In this document: positions 41,490 through 52,000 of the stretch, one piece after another
Layout: every line of letters begins with the position of its first letter
How positions within the stretch are numbered: the stretch's first letter is position 1
Assembly: GCA_002327445.1 (NCBI GenBank)
Contig: DCWA01000022.1
Coordinates: 87,445 to 151,444, forward strand
Source: Desulfobacteraceae bacterium UBA2174
GTDB lineage: Bacteria; Desulfobacterota; Desulfobacteria; Desulfobacterales; UBA2174
Length of the DNA: 64,000 bases
Direction of reading: 5' to 3'
The notes under the pieces: generated by a model
Told to the model about the DNA's origin: nothing
Seen by the model: the letters and a program-made list of their open reading frames with translations, nothing else
The model's database searches: none
Translations under genes and position numbers: made by a program

Positions 41490-43424
41490 TCACTGTTTGA
41501 CAATGGCTGCGGACAGTTGCCCTTCCACTCCCGACACCGCGACCTCGCCGGGGGCCGCCGGGTTGAGCCCGCTGCGCGACGCCCTGCTGATGGACAGCTC
41601 CCAGCGTGCTTTTTTGCTGTTCCATTTCATGCTCCGGCTGCCGATTCCGTCGATCTCGGCCGTCAACGCCGCCGAGGCCCGCAACTCGCTGGTGGCCTGG
41701 ATCGCCAGGCTGTCTCTTTTGGCATTGTAAACCGCCTGGACGATGGCGATGGTCAGGTCGTATCCGTTGCAGTCCTGGTCCACCCCGTCAGAGCGAATCT
41801 CCGTCGCTCCGGGATGAATCGACGCATCGTTGTCATCGCAGTCGACGATTGCACCGCAATTCGGACCGGAACTGTATCCGTCTCCGTCGGCATCCGCGCA
41901 GGCCGTCGATGTCTTGTCCTGCCCGTCGCAGTCCTGGTCGATGCCGTCATCGGCGATTTCCGGGGCACCGGGGTAGATCGAGGCGTCGGCGTCATTGCAG
42001 TCCACCGGCGTACCGCATCCCGCCGTTCCAGAATATCCGTCACCGTCGCCATCCCCGCACGGCGGTGTTCCACCGGCAGCGGCATGGGCCGCCGCGACAT
42101 CGATGAGGCCGTGGCCGTAGTCGTTGTCCGGCCCCGGGGCGCCGAGATCCAGGGCCGACTGCCGCAGGGCATCCTCGATCTGGTCCGGCGTCAAAGACGG
42201 GTTGGCACTGAGCAACAGCGCCATGGCCCCGGTCACATGGGGCGCCGCAAACGAGGTGCCGGAAACGTAGGCGTAGGAATCCTGCACCGCACCGCCAAAG
42301 GTCAGATCGCTGGTCTTGACCCCCACGCCGGGTGCCATGACTTCGGGATAGGCCTCTCCGGTGCAGGCGTTGGGGCCGCTGGCGCTGGTGTAGGCTACGG
42401 TGTAGCCGCTGTCCACCGAGCCCACCGCGAAGGCTCCCGGGTTGTTGGCCGGGCTGAGGCTCGAATCCTCATTGGGCCCCGAGTTGCCGGCGGCGAAGGC
42501 CATGGCGATCCCGGCAGCCTCGAGCACTTCGATGTCGGTGGCAAATTCGGCCCAGCACTGTCCCGCCGTCTCGTTGAACCCCCAGGAGTTGTTGACGACA
42601 TCGGGTGCATCGTCGCTGTCGGGATTCCCGTCCGGGTCCAAAAGCCACTGGAACCCGAGGTGAATCCCGCTCAAGGAAGCCTGTCCGGCATCACTGAAAA
42701 TCTTGATGGCGATCCATCGGGCGCCGGGGGCCACCCCGATGGGGGTGCCGCTCTGGTCCCCGCCCACGAGAAGCCCCATGGTCTGGGTCCCATGGCCGTT
42801 GGCGTCATGAGGCGTGGCATGCTGCCCGTTGGGGTCGTACCAACTGTTGGCCCCGCCGCGCCAGCGCTCGGCGAGATCGGGGTGCTGGACATCCACCCCG
42901 CTATCCATGTTGGCCACGACTACGCCTTGCCCGGTGATGCCCTGGGCCCAGAGGGAATCGGCATGGATCAGGCTCGCGTTCCACTGGGCCGTCGCAGGGT
43001 CGACCGGAGCGGTATCCGCCAGGGGGATGACCCGATCGAGCCGGATGGAGGCCACCGCCGGGTGATTCGCCAGCCGCCGGATGGTGGCCGGGTCCGTGGT
43101 GACGGCAATGGCGTTGACCAGCCAGAGCTGTTTGATGTTTTCGGCGATTTCGCCGCCGATGGCGGCTATCACCGCCGGCTGGGTGTCAGCGGCCTTTTGC
43201 CGCAGGGTTCGGATCATCTGGCTGGCACGGATGGCATTGGGAAGGCCCTTGAATTGCCCCGAGTTTACCCTGTCCGCCAGGGAAATGATCACCGGGATAC
43301 GGTCCTCGGGGCCGGCCGTTTGCAGCACGGCATCAAGGTCTGTTGTGATGGTTCCCGCCGCCGCGGACGTTGCCGCCAGCAGGACGGTTGCCGCCAATAT
43401 GAGATGGAGAGCTGTTTTGTTCAT
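41490..43424 (-). CDS. Secreted subtilisin-like (S8) protease with MopE-type metal-binding repeats
   Basis: Exported serine protease of 644 residues. Signal peptide at 1-23; an inhibitor-I9-like propeptide region to about 135; catalytic triad D174 (ANMDSGVDV), H211 (NGHGTQ) and S391 (GTSFAAPH), with oxyanion Asn in AAGNSGPN. After the protease domain come two copies of the putative metal-binding motif found in MopE (DCNDADASIYPGAPEI...GIDQDCDGQD and DCDDNDASIHPGATEI...GVDQDCNGYD, about 480-575), then a beta domain. GGAGG precedes ATG 43424. It lies at the end of the copper-oxidase block and could process one of its secreted partners; that is inference. No transmembrane anchor is seen. Confidence 0.92.
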   Translation of the reverse strand: MNKTALHLILAATVLLAATSAAAGTITTDLDAVLQTAGPEDRIPVIISLADRVNSGQFKGLPNAIRASQMIRTLRQKAADTQPAVIAAIGGEIAENIKQLWLVNAIAVTTDPATIRRLANHPAVASIRLDRVIPLADTAPVDPATAQWNASLIHADSLWAQGITGQGVVVANMDSGVDVQHPDLAERWRGGANSWYDPNGQHATPHDANGHGTQTMGLLVGGDQSGTPIGVAPGARWIAIKIFSDAGQASLSGIHLGFQWLLDPDGNPDSDDAPDVVNNSWGFNETAGQCWAEFATDIEVLEAAGIAMAFAAGNSGPNEDSSLSPANNPGAFAVGSVDSGYTVAYTSASGPNACTGEAYPEVMAPGVGVKTSDLTFGGAVQDSYAYVSGTSFAAPHVTGAMALLLSANPSLTPDQIEDALRQSALDLGAPGPDNDYGHGLIDVAAAHAAAGGTPPCGDGDGDGYSGTAGCGTPVDCNDADASIYPGAPEIADDGIDQDCDGQDKTSTACADADGDGYSSGPNCGAIVDCDDNDASIHPGATEIRSDGVDQDCNGYDLTIAIVQAVYNAKRDSLAIQATSELRASAALTAEIDGIGSRSMKWNSKKARWELSISRASRSGLNPAAPGEVAVSGVEGQLSAAIVKQ

Positions 43425-43623
43425 GGTGCCTCCTCGGTCCGCAAACCGGATTCCTTTCCGTGGGCCTTGCCACCCGGGGGGCGCACAAGGCATGGTCGCG
43501 TATTGTGGGGTCGGCGGGCAAACGCTCGTCTCGACAGCCCGCTGGAGCGGACCCGAGGCGCAAGCTGTCTCGAGGCCGCTCCAGAGGGCCCTCGCAAGGG
43601 CACCCTGGAGCAAATGAAATCGT

Positions 43624-44118
43624 TTAGATGACAGTCATGTCCTCGGCCTTGAAATCGCCGATGACCACCGACACCCGGCTGCCCGGGTGAATCAGTCCCT
43701 GCACGTTCTGGAAGAGGATCACGTAGTGCCGGCCCATCTTGGGCATGACGTCCGAGCCGCGCAGCGGTCCGAGCTTGGTCATGGGCACCGGCATGGCCTT
43801 GCCGGATTCGGCATCCACCAGGTAGGCCTTGTGGGTGCGATCAAGGACAGCCTTGGCCTTTTGAGGGTCTGTCACCTCGACGCGAAAATCGATGAAATGC
43901 CCGGCGGCCGTCAGCCGCATGGCCACGGGACGCACGCCCCAGCGGCTTTCCATCTCCGCCGCTACACCCTCGGGCACCGTATTCCGGGAATACCCTCCCG
44001 GAGAGGAATCGCCCGGGGCATAGCCGCTGGTGGTGGAACAACCGACCGCCAGAAGAGCGACCAGCGCGAGCCCCATCATCGCCCGAATGGCCTTTGTTTG
44101 AATCGCGTATATGCGCAT
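43624..44118 (-). CDS. Lipoprotein, unknown
   Basis: A 164-residue lipoprotein: signal peptide with lipobox LLAVGCS (Cys27), then a soluble domain containing RWGVRPVAMRLTAAGHFIDFRVEVTD and YVILFQNVQGLIHPGSRVSVVIGDF. No named family is recognised. It lies between the third cupredoxin protein and the subtilase on the same strand, so it probably belongs to the same secreted system, perhaps as an outer-membrane anchor or accessory. Confidence 0.75.
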   Translation of the reverse strand: MRIYAIQTKAIRAMMGLALVALLAVGCSTTSGYAPGDSSPGGYSRNTVPEGVAAEMESRWGVRPVAMRLTAAGHFIDFRVEVTDPQKAKAVLDRTHKAYLVDAESGKAMPVPMTKLGPLRGSDVMPKMGRHYVILFQNVQGLIHPGSRVSVVIGDFKAEDMTVI

Positions 44119-44205
44119 GGCTTCCTCCTGTCTGTTGCCGGTCTTGCACCGCAGTGGGTTGCGCGGGCGGGAGATGCGTTCTTCCCTCCCGCCGCAATAG
44201 GGTCA

Positions 44206-46404
44206 TCAATTGGCTACTGTAAATGGACCGGATGCCGAGGCGCTGCCACCCTGGCTGCTTGTGACCGAGACACTGGTGGGCACGAAGCGGTTGGGCAACC
44301 GGAAGTCGGCCGCGTAGTCCTGACGATCCGGATCCGGGTTGAATGCCAGGGTCCCGGTGATCGGGCCTCCCCCGTTGCCGGTGATGGTGGCGGTGAGGAC
44401 CACCGAATTGTCCGGTGCTGAGGAATCCGCCCGTACCCTCAGGGTCCGTCGGCTGTTGTTGGTGAACTGCACTGCTAGGATGGTCACCGTGTCCGAAACA
44501 TTGTTGACGGTGATGGTGGCGGTGGCGATGTTGCTTTCCGCCGATCCATCGCTGGCCCGGTAGGTGAAACTGTCGGTGCCGGAGAAGTTGTTCCCCGGGG
44601 TGTAGGTGAACGATCCGTCGGTATTCAGGTTGACCAACCCCTGACCGGCGGGATCGACCAGGCTAGCGGTGAGTGCGTCACCCTCGGGGTCGGTATCGTT
44701 GCTCAGCACGCCAGGCGCTGTGACCGTCAACGGCACATTTTCATTGGTGCTGTAATTCGAGTCGTTCGCGGCGACTGGCACACCGTTCACGGCAATGGTG
44801 ACTGTGGCCGAGGCGCTGTTGGCGGTACCGTCGTTGGCGACGTAGGTGAAGCTGTCCGGGCCGGAAGCTCCCGGGTCGGGGGTATAGACAAAGGATCCGT
44901 TGGCATTCAAGGCCAGCGTGCCGTTCGTCGGATCTGTCTGTTTCACGGCCGTCAGCGGATTACCGTCGGCATCGGTGTCGTTGGACAGAACGCCTTGGGC
45001 GGGCGGTACGGACAGGGCGGTGCCCGTGTTGGTGGCGTAGTTGTCCGCCACCGCCACCGGAGTGGTGTTGCCGGCACTGACGATCAGGCTCACCGACACG
45101 GTGTTGCTCACTAAGGTAACCCCGTTGGCATCCGACCCTTCCACATGATAGGTGAAGCTGTCAGAGCCGCTGAAACCTCCATTGGGCGTGTAGGTAAGGG
45201 AACCGTCGGCATGCAAAACAAGCGTGCCGCTGCCAGTGGTTGCATCCAGGACCGCCGTCATGCTGGTTGCGCCCCGGGGGTTATCGTTGACCAGCACGCC
45301 GGGGGCGGGAACAGCCAGCGCGGTGCCGGCGGAGGTCGAATAGGCGTCGGCAGTGGCTATTGGGTTCAAATCGCCACCGCCCACCCCTACCGTCAACAAG
45401 GCGAGCATGCCACCCATGCTCTCGGTGCCGGCATTGGTCAGCTTCAGGCGCCCGTCGTACACCGGGAAGTCGCCTTCCACCGTCGATTCGAAGATCACGT
45501 CCATGGTCTTGGCCGGGGCCAGCTCGAAGCTGTAGCTCTGGCGAGGATAAGTGTACGGATTGCCGTCCTCGGCGATGAGGGTCATGTAATGACTCGGGAT
45601 CTGGGGTACGTGAGTCACCAATCCCGCGTTGACGAAGCGGATCAGCGCGCGCTGGCCCGCACCCACGGCGGGCAGCGGCTTGGGGTTCGGATAGGCGGCG
45701 CCGTTGATGAGGAAATAGCGCGGCTTCCGATAGACGCTGCTCGGAATATTGTTGGTACCGTTAGGGTCGATCGGATTGGCCCCGTAGCGCCCTTCGACGA
45801 CGGCCTGGTGAATCTCCGGGTCGATGTCGTGAAAGACGATGGTGGCCTCGGTGTCATAGGGGTGGTTTTCGTAGGCCGACCCGCCGGCCTGGTCCTTCTT
45901 CACCACGGCGTAGAGGCCCATCTGCACCTGCTTGGCCGGGTTGGTGCCGCTTTGGAGCAGGTATGTGCCGGGGCGGAAATTATCCCAAATATACTGGTTC
46001 GTGGTGCCGGGGGCCGTCTCGTGAGAGAAGGACATCACCCGGCGCAAGCCGGCGTCGTGTCCGGCGGCCGCGGTGGTAAAGATCGGGCCGGTGTTGTTGG
46101 AGAGCGCCTGCCCCAGAATATGCAGGGACACCGGCTCGTTGAGGTTGTTGGTGAGATTGATCTGCAGCGTCGGATCGGTGGGATCCACCGTCAACTTCGG
46201 TCCTGGGACCGAAATGACGCAGTTTCCCGCGCCATCAACTTGGCCAAAGCCCCAGACGGGGACCAACGCGCCGTCCGGCATGGAAATCGTGCCCTCGTCG
46301 ACGCACAGATTGTGAATAACCGCCGACGCGCTCGCCCCCCCGAAACCCAGGAGCAGCAGGATCGACAGCCCAATCGTCATGGATAGATTGCGTGTGCTTT
46401 TCAT
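44206..46404 (-). CDS. Copper-less cupredoxin-pair protein fused to three cadherin-like (tandem-95) domains
   Basis: Exported protein of 732 residues. After the signal peptide, residues 30-345 keep the two-cupredoxin fold of multicopper oxidases (LQINLTNNLNEPVSLHILGQ; FRPGTYLLQSGTNPAKQVQMGLYAVV; GQRALIRFVNAGLVTHVPQI). The copper motifs are degenerate: the HxHG and HCH positions read SLHILG and LQSG, so it should bind little or no copper there. Residues 350-640 are three tandem-95/cadherin-like repeats (GVLSNDTDADGNPLTA, GVLSNDTDPEGDALTA, FTYRASDGSAESNIATATI). A final beta domain follows. Third of three consecutive cupredoxin proteins; a structural partner role is likely. Confidence 0.82.
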   Translation of the reverse strand: MKSTRNLSMTIGLSILLLLGFGGASASAVIHNLCVDEGTISMPDGALVPVWGFGQVDGAGNCVISVPGPKLTVDPTDPTLQINLTNNLNEPVSLHILGQALSNNTGPIFTTAAAGHDAGLRRVMSFSHETAPGTTNQYIWDNFRPGTYLLQSGTNPAKQVQMGLYAVVKKDQAGGSAYENHPYDTEATIVFHDIDPEIHQAVVEGRYGANPIDPNGTNNIPSSVYRKPRYFLINGAAYPNPKPLPAVGAGQRALIRFVNAGLVTHVPQIPSHYMTLIAEDGNPYTYPRQSYSFELAPAKTMDVIFESTVEGDFPVYDGRLKLTNAGTESMGGMLALLTVGVGGGDLNPIATADAYSTSAGTALAVPAPGVLVNDNPRGATSMTAVLDATTGSGTLVLHADGSLTYTPNGGFSGSDSFTYHVEGSDANGVTLVSNTVSVSLIVSAGNTTPVAVADNYATNTGTALSVPPAQGVLSNDTDADGNPLTAVKQTDPTNGTLALNANGSFVYTPDPGASGPDSFTYVANDGTANSASATVTIAVNGVPVAANDSNYSTNENVPLTVTAPGVLSNDTDPEGDALTASLVDPAGQGLVNLNTDGSFTYTPGNNFSGTDSFTYRASDGSAESNIATATITVNNVSDTVTILAVQFTNNSRRTLRVRADSSAPDNSVVLTATITGNGGGPITGTLAFNPDPDRQDYAADFRLPNRFVPTSVSVTSSQGGSASASGPFTVAN

Positions 46405-46417
46405 GATCCTGCCTCCT

Positions 46418-47761
46418 TTATGGGTTCTGAGGGTCGATTTCCACCGAGGGGTGTTCGACGATCATGAAGCTGACCAGTCCACCTGGCCAGATATCGTTGC
46501 TGGTGAGTTCTTTTTCCGTATGGGAATGCCACATGTAGAAATAGCCGGCCGTCGCGTTGAGCCCCGGGTCTCCGGGAGCCAGGTTCCCGGTGCCGCCCAA
46601 GAACGGGCTTCCCGAGTAGAACTGGCCGAAGGTCAGGGAATCGCGTTCCGGCAAGATGACGGGAAACGGTACCCCATGGTCTTCGCAGTACTCGAAGGTG
46701 GCGTCGTCGAACCCGTCGGCGTCGCCGTCGATGCAGTTATGGGGTTGGTCGCCGTAGATGTCCCAGCCCAGTTTTTCGCCGGTCCAGGTCCAGACCACGT
46801 CGGCGGTCTGACCGGGAACCGTCTTGATGGTGGTCGCTTTCCAGGCCAGGTCCGGCCCGGCCCCCGGCGCGCTCTCCAGCACCCTGCCGTTGACGGCAAT
46901 GGTGTCGAAGTCGTTGCCGTGGAGATGCATGGGGTGCAGGTCCACCCCGGCGCCCACCAGCCGGATCAGCACCTTTTCACCGGGGTGCATCCGCGGTTGG
47001 CTGTTGTAGGGCTGGGTCGGCAGCCAGGGGACGAAATCCTGGGTCATGTTGTCCGGGAAGTTGCGCCCGTTGATGAACCAGTTGGTGGGAAAGTACTCCG
47101 TCATATCCACCGGTCGACCCTGCTCCACCCGCCGGTGCAAGGTGGGGTCCATTTCGGTGATCAAAAAGAGAAACTCCCGGTCGTAGGCCGTTTCCGGGTG
47201 GTTGTAGGCTTTGGGGCTGGCCTCGTTATAATCGACCGGGCGCACGATGATGGCCCCCACCAGGCCCATTTCGGCCTGCAAGTCGGGCTGGGTGCCGCTG
47301 CGGTAGAGGTAGGTGCCCGGGTGGGAGGCGAGGAAGGTATAGGTCACCTTTCCGCCATTCGCTTCCGCCTCCTGGGCCAGAGGACCCGAGGCGCCGCCGG
47401 TGGCGCTGACCTGGTGACCGGGAAACACCATCGACGTGGTCACGGTCAGGTTGTTGGTGAGATTCACGGTGACCGTTTCCCCCTCAGTGACGATCAGGGT
47501 CGGCCCCGGATACTGGGGGCTGCTGACCAAGTGGTCGGGATCCGAATCGAGGTTCCGGTAAAGCCACATCATGAAGCTGTCTCCGTCGGAGGTCACGATG
47601 TGGTCGATGGCTGTTTCGAGGTTGAAAATCCGTGCGCCGGGTGCCGCGTTGCCGGTAATCCCGGGAATGCGCGCCTGGGCGGTGGTGACCACCCCCAGCA
47701 GCATGGCGACGGCCAACCCCGCAACCCATGTTTTTTTTATGTTCAAGCGTATCGCGCTCAT
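46418..47761 (-). CDS. Multicopper-oxidase-like protein carrying one half of the trinuclear site
   Basis: Exported, 447 residues, two cupredoxin domains. Domain 1 has lost its ligands (PGTYLYRSGTQPDLQAEMGL, where HCH would be). Domain 2 has HPMHLHG (H276, H279, H281) and WHSHTEKEL (H412, S413, H414). These give four His for half of a type 2/type 3 trinuclear centre, but the type 1 Cys between the last two His is Ser. Alone the protein cannot hold a complete oxidase site. The missing four His and a type 1 site are found in the protein encoded immediately upstream. The gene is 35 bases after that one and 13 before the 732-residue protein. Confidence 0.85.
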   Translation of the reverse strand: MSAIRLNIKKTWVAGLAVAMLLGVVTTAQARIPGITGNAAPGARIFNLETAIDHIVTSDGDSFMMWLYRNLDSDPDHLVSSPQYPGPTLIVTEGETVTVNLTNNLTVTTSMVFPGHQVSATGGASGPLAQEAEANGGKVTYTFLASHPGTYLYRSGTQPDLQAEMGLVGAIIVRPVDYNEASPKAYNHPETAYDREFLFLITEMDPTLHRRVEQGRPVDMTEYFPTNWFINGRNFPDNMTQDFVPWLPTQPYNSQPRMHPGEKVLIRLVGAGVDLHPMHLHGNDFDTIAVNGRVLESAPGAGPDLAWKATTIKTVPGQTADVVWTWTGEKLGWDIYGDQPHNCIDGDADGFDDATFEYCEDHGVPFPVILPERDSLTFGQFYSGSPFLGGTGNLAPGDPGLNATAGYFYMWHSHTEKELTSNDIWPGGLVSFMIVEHPSVEIDPQNP

Positions 47762-47796
47762 GGAAGCCTCCTTGGCTGCGTTGCCTGTTGGATGGA

Positions 47797-49014
47797 TCAG
47801 TTGATCCGGATTTCCGTCATGATGCCGCCGCGCTCCTGGTCGCCGTTGGAAAGGTCCGCCAGGGTGGTCGCGTAGAGAAAATAAGTGCCGGGGGTCACGC
47901 CGGCGGTGTCGAGGATCACGTCGTAATGCTGCCCGCCGCCCACGTTGAGCACGTTGAGAGTCATTGAGGTGTCCTTGCCGTCGGGTCCTCTCAGGATCGC
48001 TCCGCCCCGGCCCACCACCTTCATCGGTTTGCCGGTGGTGGTGGTGATGGCGTAGATGTGAGTGGAGGAGATGTTGGACACCCGCAGCAGCACCCGCTCG
48101 CCCGCGCTGGCTTGGATGATGGTGGGCGTGATCTGGGCGTTGAATGCGGGATCGTCCTGGTTGCTGATGGGCGCATCCCGGCTCGTGTCCGGGTAGCCCC
48201 GGCCGTTGATCATGGAATAGTTGTCGTACATGTCGGCAAAGGGCAGGATGCCGACGTTTTCCGAAGCATCGTGAAAGTTGGCGTCGAAACCGATCAGTTG
48301 CACCGGGTATTCCCGGTCGTAGCCGGTGGAGCCGTCCCCGTCGTTGTAAGCGAACCTGGTATAGGCCCGCCCGTTGTAGGTGTGCGTTTCACCGTCCTGG
48401 CGCGGATAGACCCAGATGTTGCCGATCATGCCCATCTGCATGTGCTCGGCCGCTTCCACGTGACAGTGGTAGAAGAAGGTGCCCGGCTGCTCGGCCTTGT
48501 AATAATAGGTGAAACTGGCGCCCATGTTGGCCGTGGGCGACGGTTCCGGCAGGCCGTCGAAGATGGGGGCGGCATTGGGGAACCCGTGCCAGTGCACCGA
48601 GTGCGGGTCGAACAGGTCCGGACGCAGGACCATGCTCACGTTGGTCATGGTCAGGTAGAGTTCCTGGCCCTGGCGCACGGTGATCTGGGGGGCGGGCAAC
48701 TGGGCCTTGAGCGCCTTGTTGGCCACCACCCGGGTCAGCGGCGGTCCGGTAGGATCCAGCGGTTGGTGATCGTTGGCGTTGCCGAAGCTGAAGATGTACA
48801 TGCGCCGGCCGTCGGCCATGGTGGCGAATCCGTCGCCGCCGGTGATGTGGACGCAAACGATGTCGTTGGCCACGTTGCCGTCGCCGTCCGCATCGATGCC
48901 GTCGACATCCTCGGGGCATTGGACATCCAGGGCCGCCATGGCGGGCGGCGCTCCCGCCAGAAGCAGCAGCGGCAGCGCGATGAGTCCAATTTTGAAGTAA
49001 TGTATTGCTTTCAT
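47797..49014 (-). CDS. Multicopper-oxidase-like protein with type 1 site and other half of the trinuclear site
   Basis: Exported, 405 residues, signal peptide ending near AMA (27), then a Ca-binding-like stretch (DGIDADGDGNVAND). Domain 1 holds DPHSVHWHG (H138, H141, H143) and FFYHCHVEAAEHMQMG (H183, C184, H185, H191, M193/M195): a full type 1 copper site plus four His for a trinuclear centre. Domain 2 (about 270-405) shows no copper ligands. A complete oxidase needs a second four-His half, which only the next gene product provides. It lies 76 bases after the 1731-residue protein gene, in the same direction. Confidence 0.87.
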   Translation of the reverse strand: MKAIHYFKIGLIALPLLLLAGAPPAMAALDVQCPEDVDGIDADGDGNVANDIVCVHITGGDGFATMADGRRMYIFSFGNANDHQPLDPTGPPLTRVVANKALKAQLPAPQITVRQGQELYLTMTNVSMVLRPDLFDPHSVHWHGFPNAAPIFDGLPEPSPTANMGASFTYYYKAEQPGTFFYHCHVEAAEHMQMGMIGNIWVYPRQDGETHTYNGRAYTRFAYNDGDGSTGYDREYPVQLIGFDANFHDASENVGILPFADMYDNYSMINGRGYPDTSRDAPISNQDDPAFNAQITPTIIQASAGERVLLRVSNISSTHIYAITTTTGKPMKVVGRGGAILRGPDGKDTSMTLNVLNVGGGQHYDVILDTAGVTPGTYFLYATTLADLSNGDQERGGIMTEIRIN

Positions 49015-49090
49015 CGCTTTTCTCCTCGTGTTGAAGATCGTCGAGAGGCCCGCCGGCCCGTTATTGGGCCGGCGGGACGATGCGAAGGTT

Positions 49091-52000
49091 TCAGTTCACG
49101 AATTCATCGGCGCCGATGTCCACGCCCCTGCGGGGACGCGGATCGTCGTCGAAGTCGGTGTCAAGGTCGATCTCGTTGTTCGGGAGGTTGGCGCCCACAT
49201 CGATGGCCAACGAATTGCCCTTGATGTGGTAATCGCCTTGCAGGGTCAGGGGTGAGAAGCGGATGTCGATGAAGTTGCCGCCCTCGTCCGTGGCCGCCGC
49301 CGTCAGCGGGGTGGCATCTTCGGGAATAGACGTCATTCCGCCGATGCCGTCGTCGTTGACGTAGGGAATCTCGAACAGTAGGGCGGGATCATCCGGCCCC
49401 GTTACGTTGTTGTTTCCGTTGTAGCCCGTCGTATCGGTGAGCAGGCTGTATCGCGGGTTGAGGCGTTCCTGGCGCAGGGGGGTTCCTGGAGCATCCTGCA
49501 CCGCCAGGTCGCTGATACCGCTGTATAACAGGCTGCCAACGCCAGTACCGGCGTCGATCCTCCAGTAGAATTGCCGGTTGCGGTAGATGATGTTGCTGTC
49601 GAACGCCGACGGCTCCGAGAAGCCCCTGTCATTGCCAGTGATGGCGACTGCCAGGATCGGGGTGTGGGCCCTGGACACGAGACCGGCACCGGGTTGGGGG
49701 TTGGACTGGGTCGAGCCATCCGGGTTGACCTCCTTGACCAGCGCACCGATGGTTGCCGTGCTGTCGTTGTGGGCGATGGTGTTGTTGATGATCCGGACGT
49801 TGACGGCATCCTTCAAGGACATGCCGCCGCCGGAAGCCCCTGCCGCGTTGTTGACGATGATGTTGTTGAACACGTCGATTCGGTGCCGGTTGGATGCCGG
49901 GCCGTTGGCTTCCACGTCCAGCCCGTTGACATAGGCCAGGCGCAGCCCGCCGCCATCACCGGCCCCGGCCACGTTGCTCTGGATGAGGTTGGACAGGACG
50001 ATGACGTCCCCGGCGCCGGCCGTGAGCTGCCCGGGTACCTGGGCGCCCTCGATGGCGATGCCGCCGCCGCCGATGTCCATGGGCATCTGGTTGAAGGACT
50101 GGTTGAAGACGACGATGTTGTCTTCGATGCGCCCCTGGTCGCTCAGGCCGATGTGTCCGATGCCGCCGCCGGAACCAGTGGCATAGTTGCCGCAGATATA
50201 GTTGTCTTCGATCCGGTAGCCGTCGGCCCCGGAGTAGATGGCAATCCCGCCCGGCGCGCCGTTGGGGCTGCCGTTCTGGGAAATCCAGTTGTGGTGGATG
50301 GACAGGAAGTCGTTGAAGGCGTCCTCGGGGCCGTCGGCCAGCAAAGGATGCCCCACCTGGATGCCGCCGCCTTCATGCCCTTCGTTGGCGAAGATCTTCA
50401 TGTTGCTGATTTCCAGGTAGTTGGCGTAGCCGTTGACCACGATGGCGCCGCCGATGTCCGCGCCGGTGATGGACAGGCCGTCGATGCGGGCGTTGGGGTC
50501 GAGTCCGAAGGTGCCGGATGCGGCCGTCTCCGGGTTGTGGGCCAGCACGGTGATCCCGGCGCCTTCCGAGGTGGTCATCAGGCCTGGTTCGTTGTTGGCC
50601 GGATCGAAGGCCACGTTCTGGCCGGGCAGCAGGTCGGCCAGGCGGTTGGGCCCGGGAACCGCCGCGGGATCATTCGGAACGCCGGCGATGTTGTGGTCGA
50701 TGTCCAGGATGTCCAGGATCTTGTTGCGCCAGATCTGGACCTTTTCACCCGGGCGTTTGACGGCGTTGATGACCACCGACGGCGCGCCCCAGCCCTGGAT
50801 CTGGACCGGCTTGTACATGATGACCAGTTCATCGTAGACGCCGGGGGCCACCAGGATCAGGTCGCCGACCTGGGCCATGTCGATGGCGTCCTGAATGGGT
50901 GTGGCGCCAGGAGCTGCGTTCGGTCCGACCGCCCACACGGTGCGGTCGCTGTAGCTGTTGACCACGGTGACGGTGACGCCCATGGGAGAGACCGTGCCGT
51001 CGGACTTTTCCACCGTCAGTTGATAGGCGCCCGGCGCGGTGCCGGCCTGAACGGTGGCGTCGATGGCGCCTTCCGACCAGGTATTCACCGTCAGTTCTCC
51101 GGAAGGAATGCCCTCTCCGTTGGTCAGGTGGATGGTGCCCGCCGATATGCCGAATCCGTAGTTGCGCAGGATGGTCCGGTTGTCGTCGACGCCCGGCTCG
51201 TAGGCGGGATTGCGGACTTTAATTGCGGTGCCCACCGAAGTGATGGTGAGAACATCGCCAACCTGCACGTAAGGTCCGCCGCCGTGAGTGTTGGATTCAG
51301 CGCTGACGGTGTTGATCACCGGCGTCAGGTCCGGATATTCGCAATCCAGCGGGAACTGGTCGGCGCCTGCGAAGGCCGCGATGGGCAGCACCGGGGTGTC
51401 CAGGTAGGTGGTGGCGCCCGGCATGTACTGGAAGGTGTAGCAGAACTGAGTGTACTGGGGCCGGAAGTAGGGATCGGTGATGAACTGGCCCGGATTGTTC
51501 GGATCGGGGATGGGGCCGGGGTCGTTCATACAGGCGATGAGCATGTTGGGGCCCATGCCGCTGGGGCTGGCCACGTTGGCGGTGAAGGTGGCGGGCACCA
51601 GGGCGTTGTAGGTGCCGTACTCGTCGGAGTAAACCCTGGTGATTTCCTTGCCGTTGTAGTCGTAGAAGGCCACCGGCAGCCAAGGCGGCGCGAACTTCTC
51701 GCCGAAGTTGGGGTTGTTGGGATCGAACTCGTTGGCCAGGTCGTCCAGGATGAAACCCTTGACGTGAGCCGCGACGGGCGCGTCGGTGAAGAAAAAGAAC
51801 TCCGCCGGGGCGTTGAGGCCGGACTGCAGATAGACGTGTTTGCGATTGCACTCCTTGAGAGGATCACCGGCGTTCACCGGCTTTGGAAAATCAGCGGAGG
51901 TGTCGGCAAACAGGGAATAATAGGCAGGCACGTCGTAGTCGTCGCCCACGCAGACCGCCGGCAAGGCCAGGGGGCTGGGGGTATACTCCTCGCCGAAGTC

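Noticed and set aside
41517..43631. A 704-codon plus-strand frame opposite the subtilase
   Set aside because: The minus strand has the catalytic triad and signal peptide; the plus-strand product has no recognisable features.
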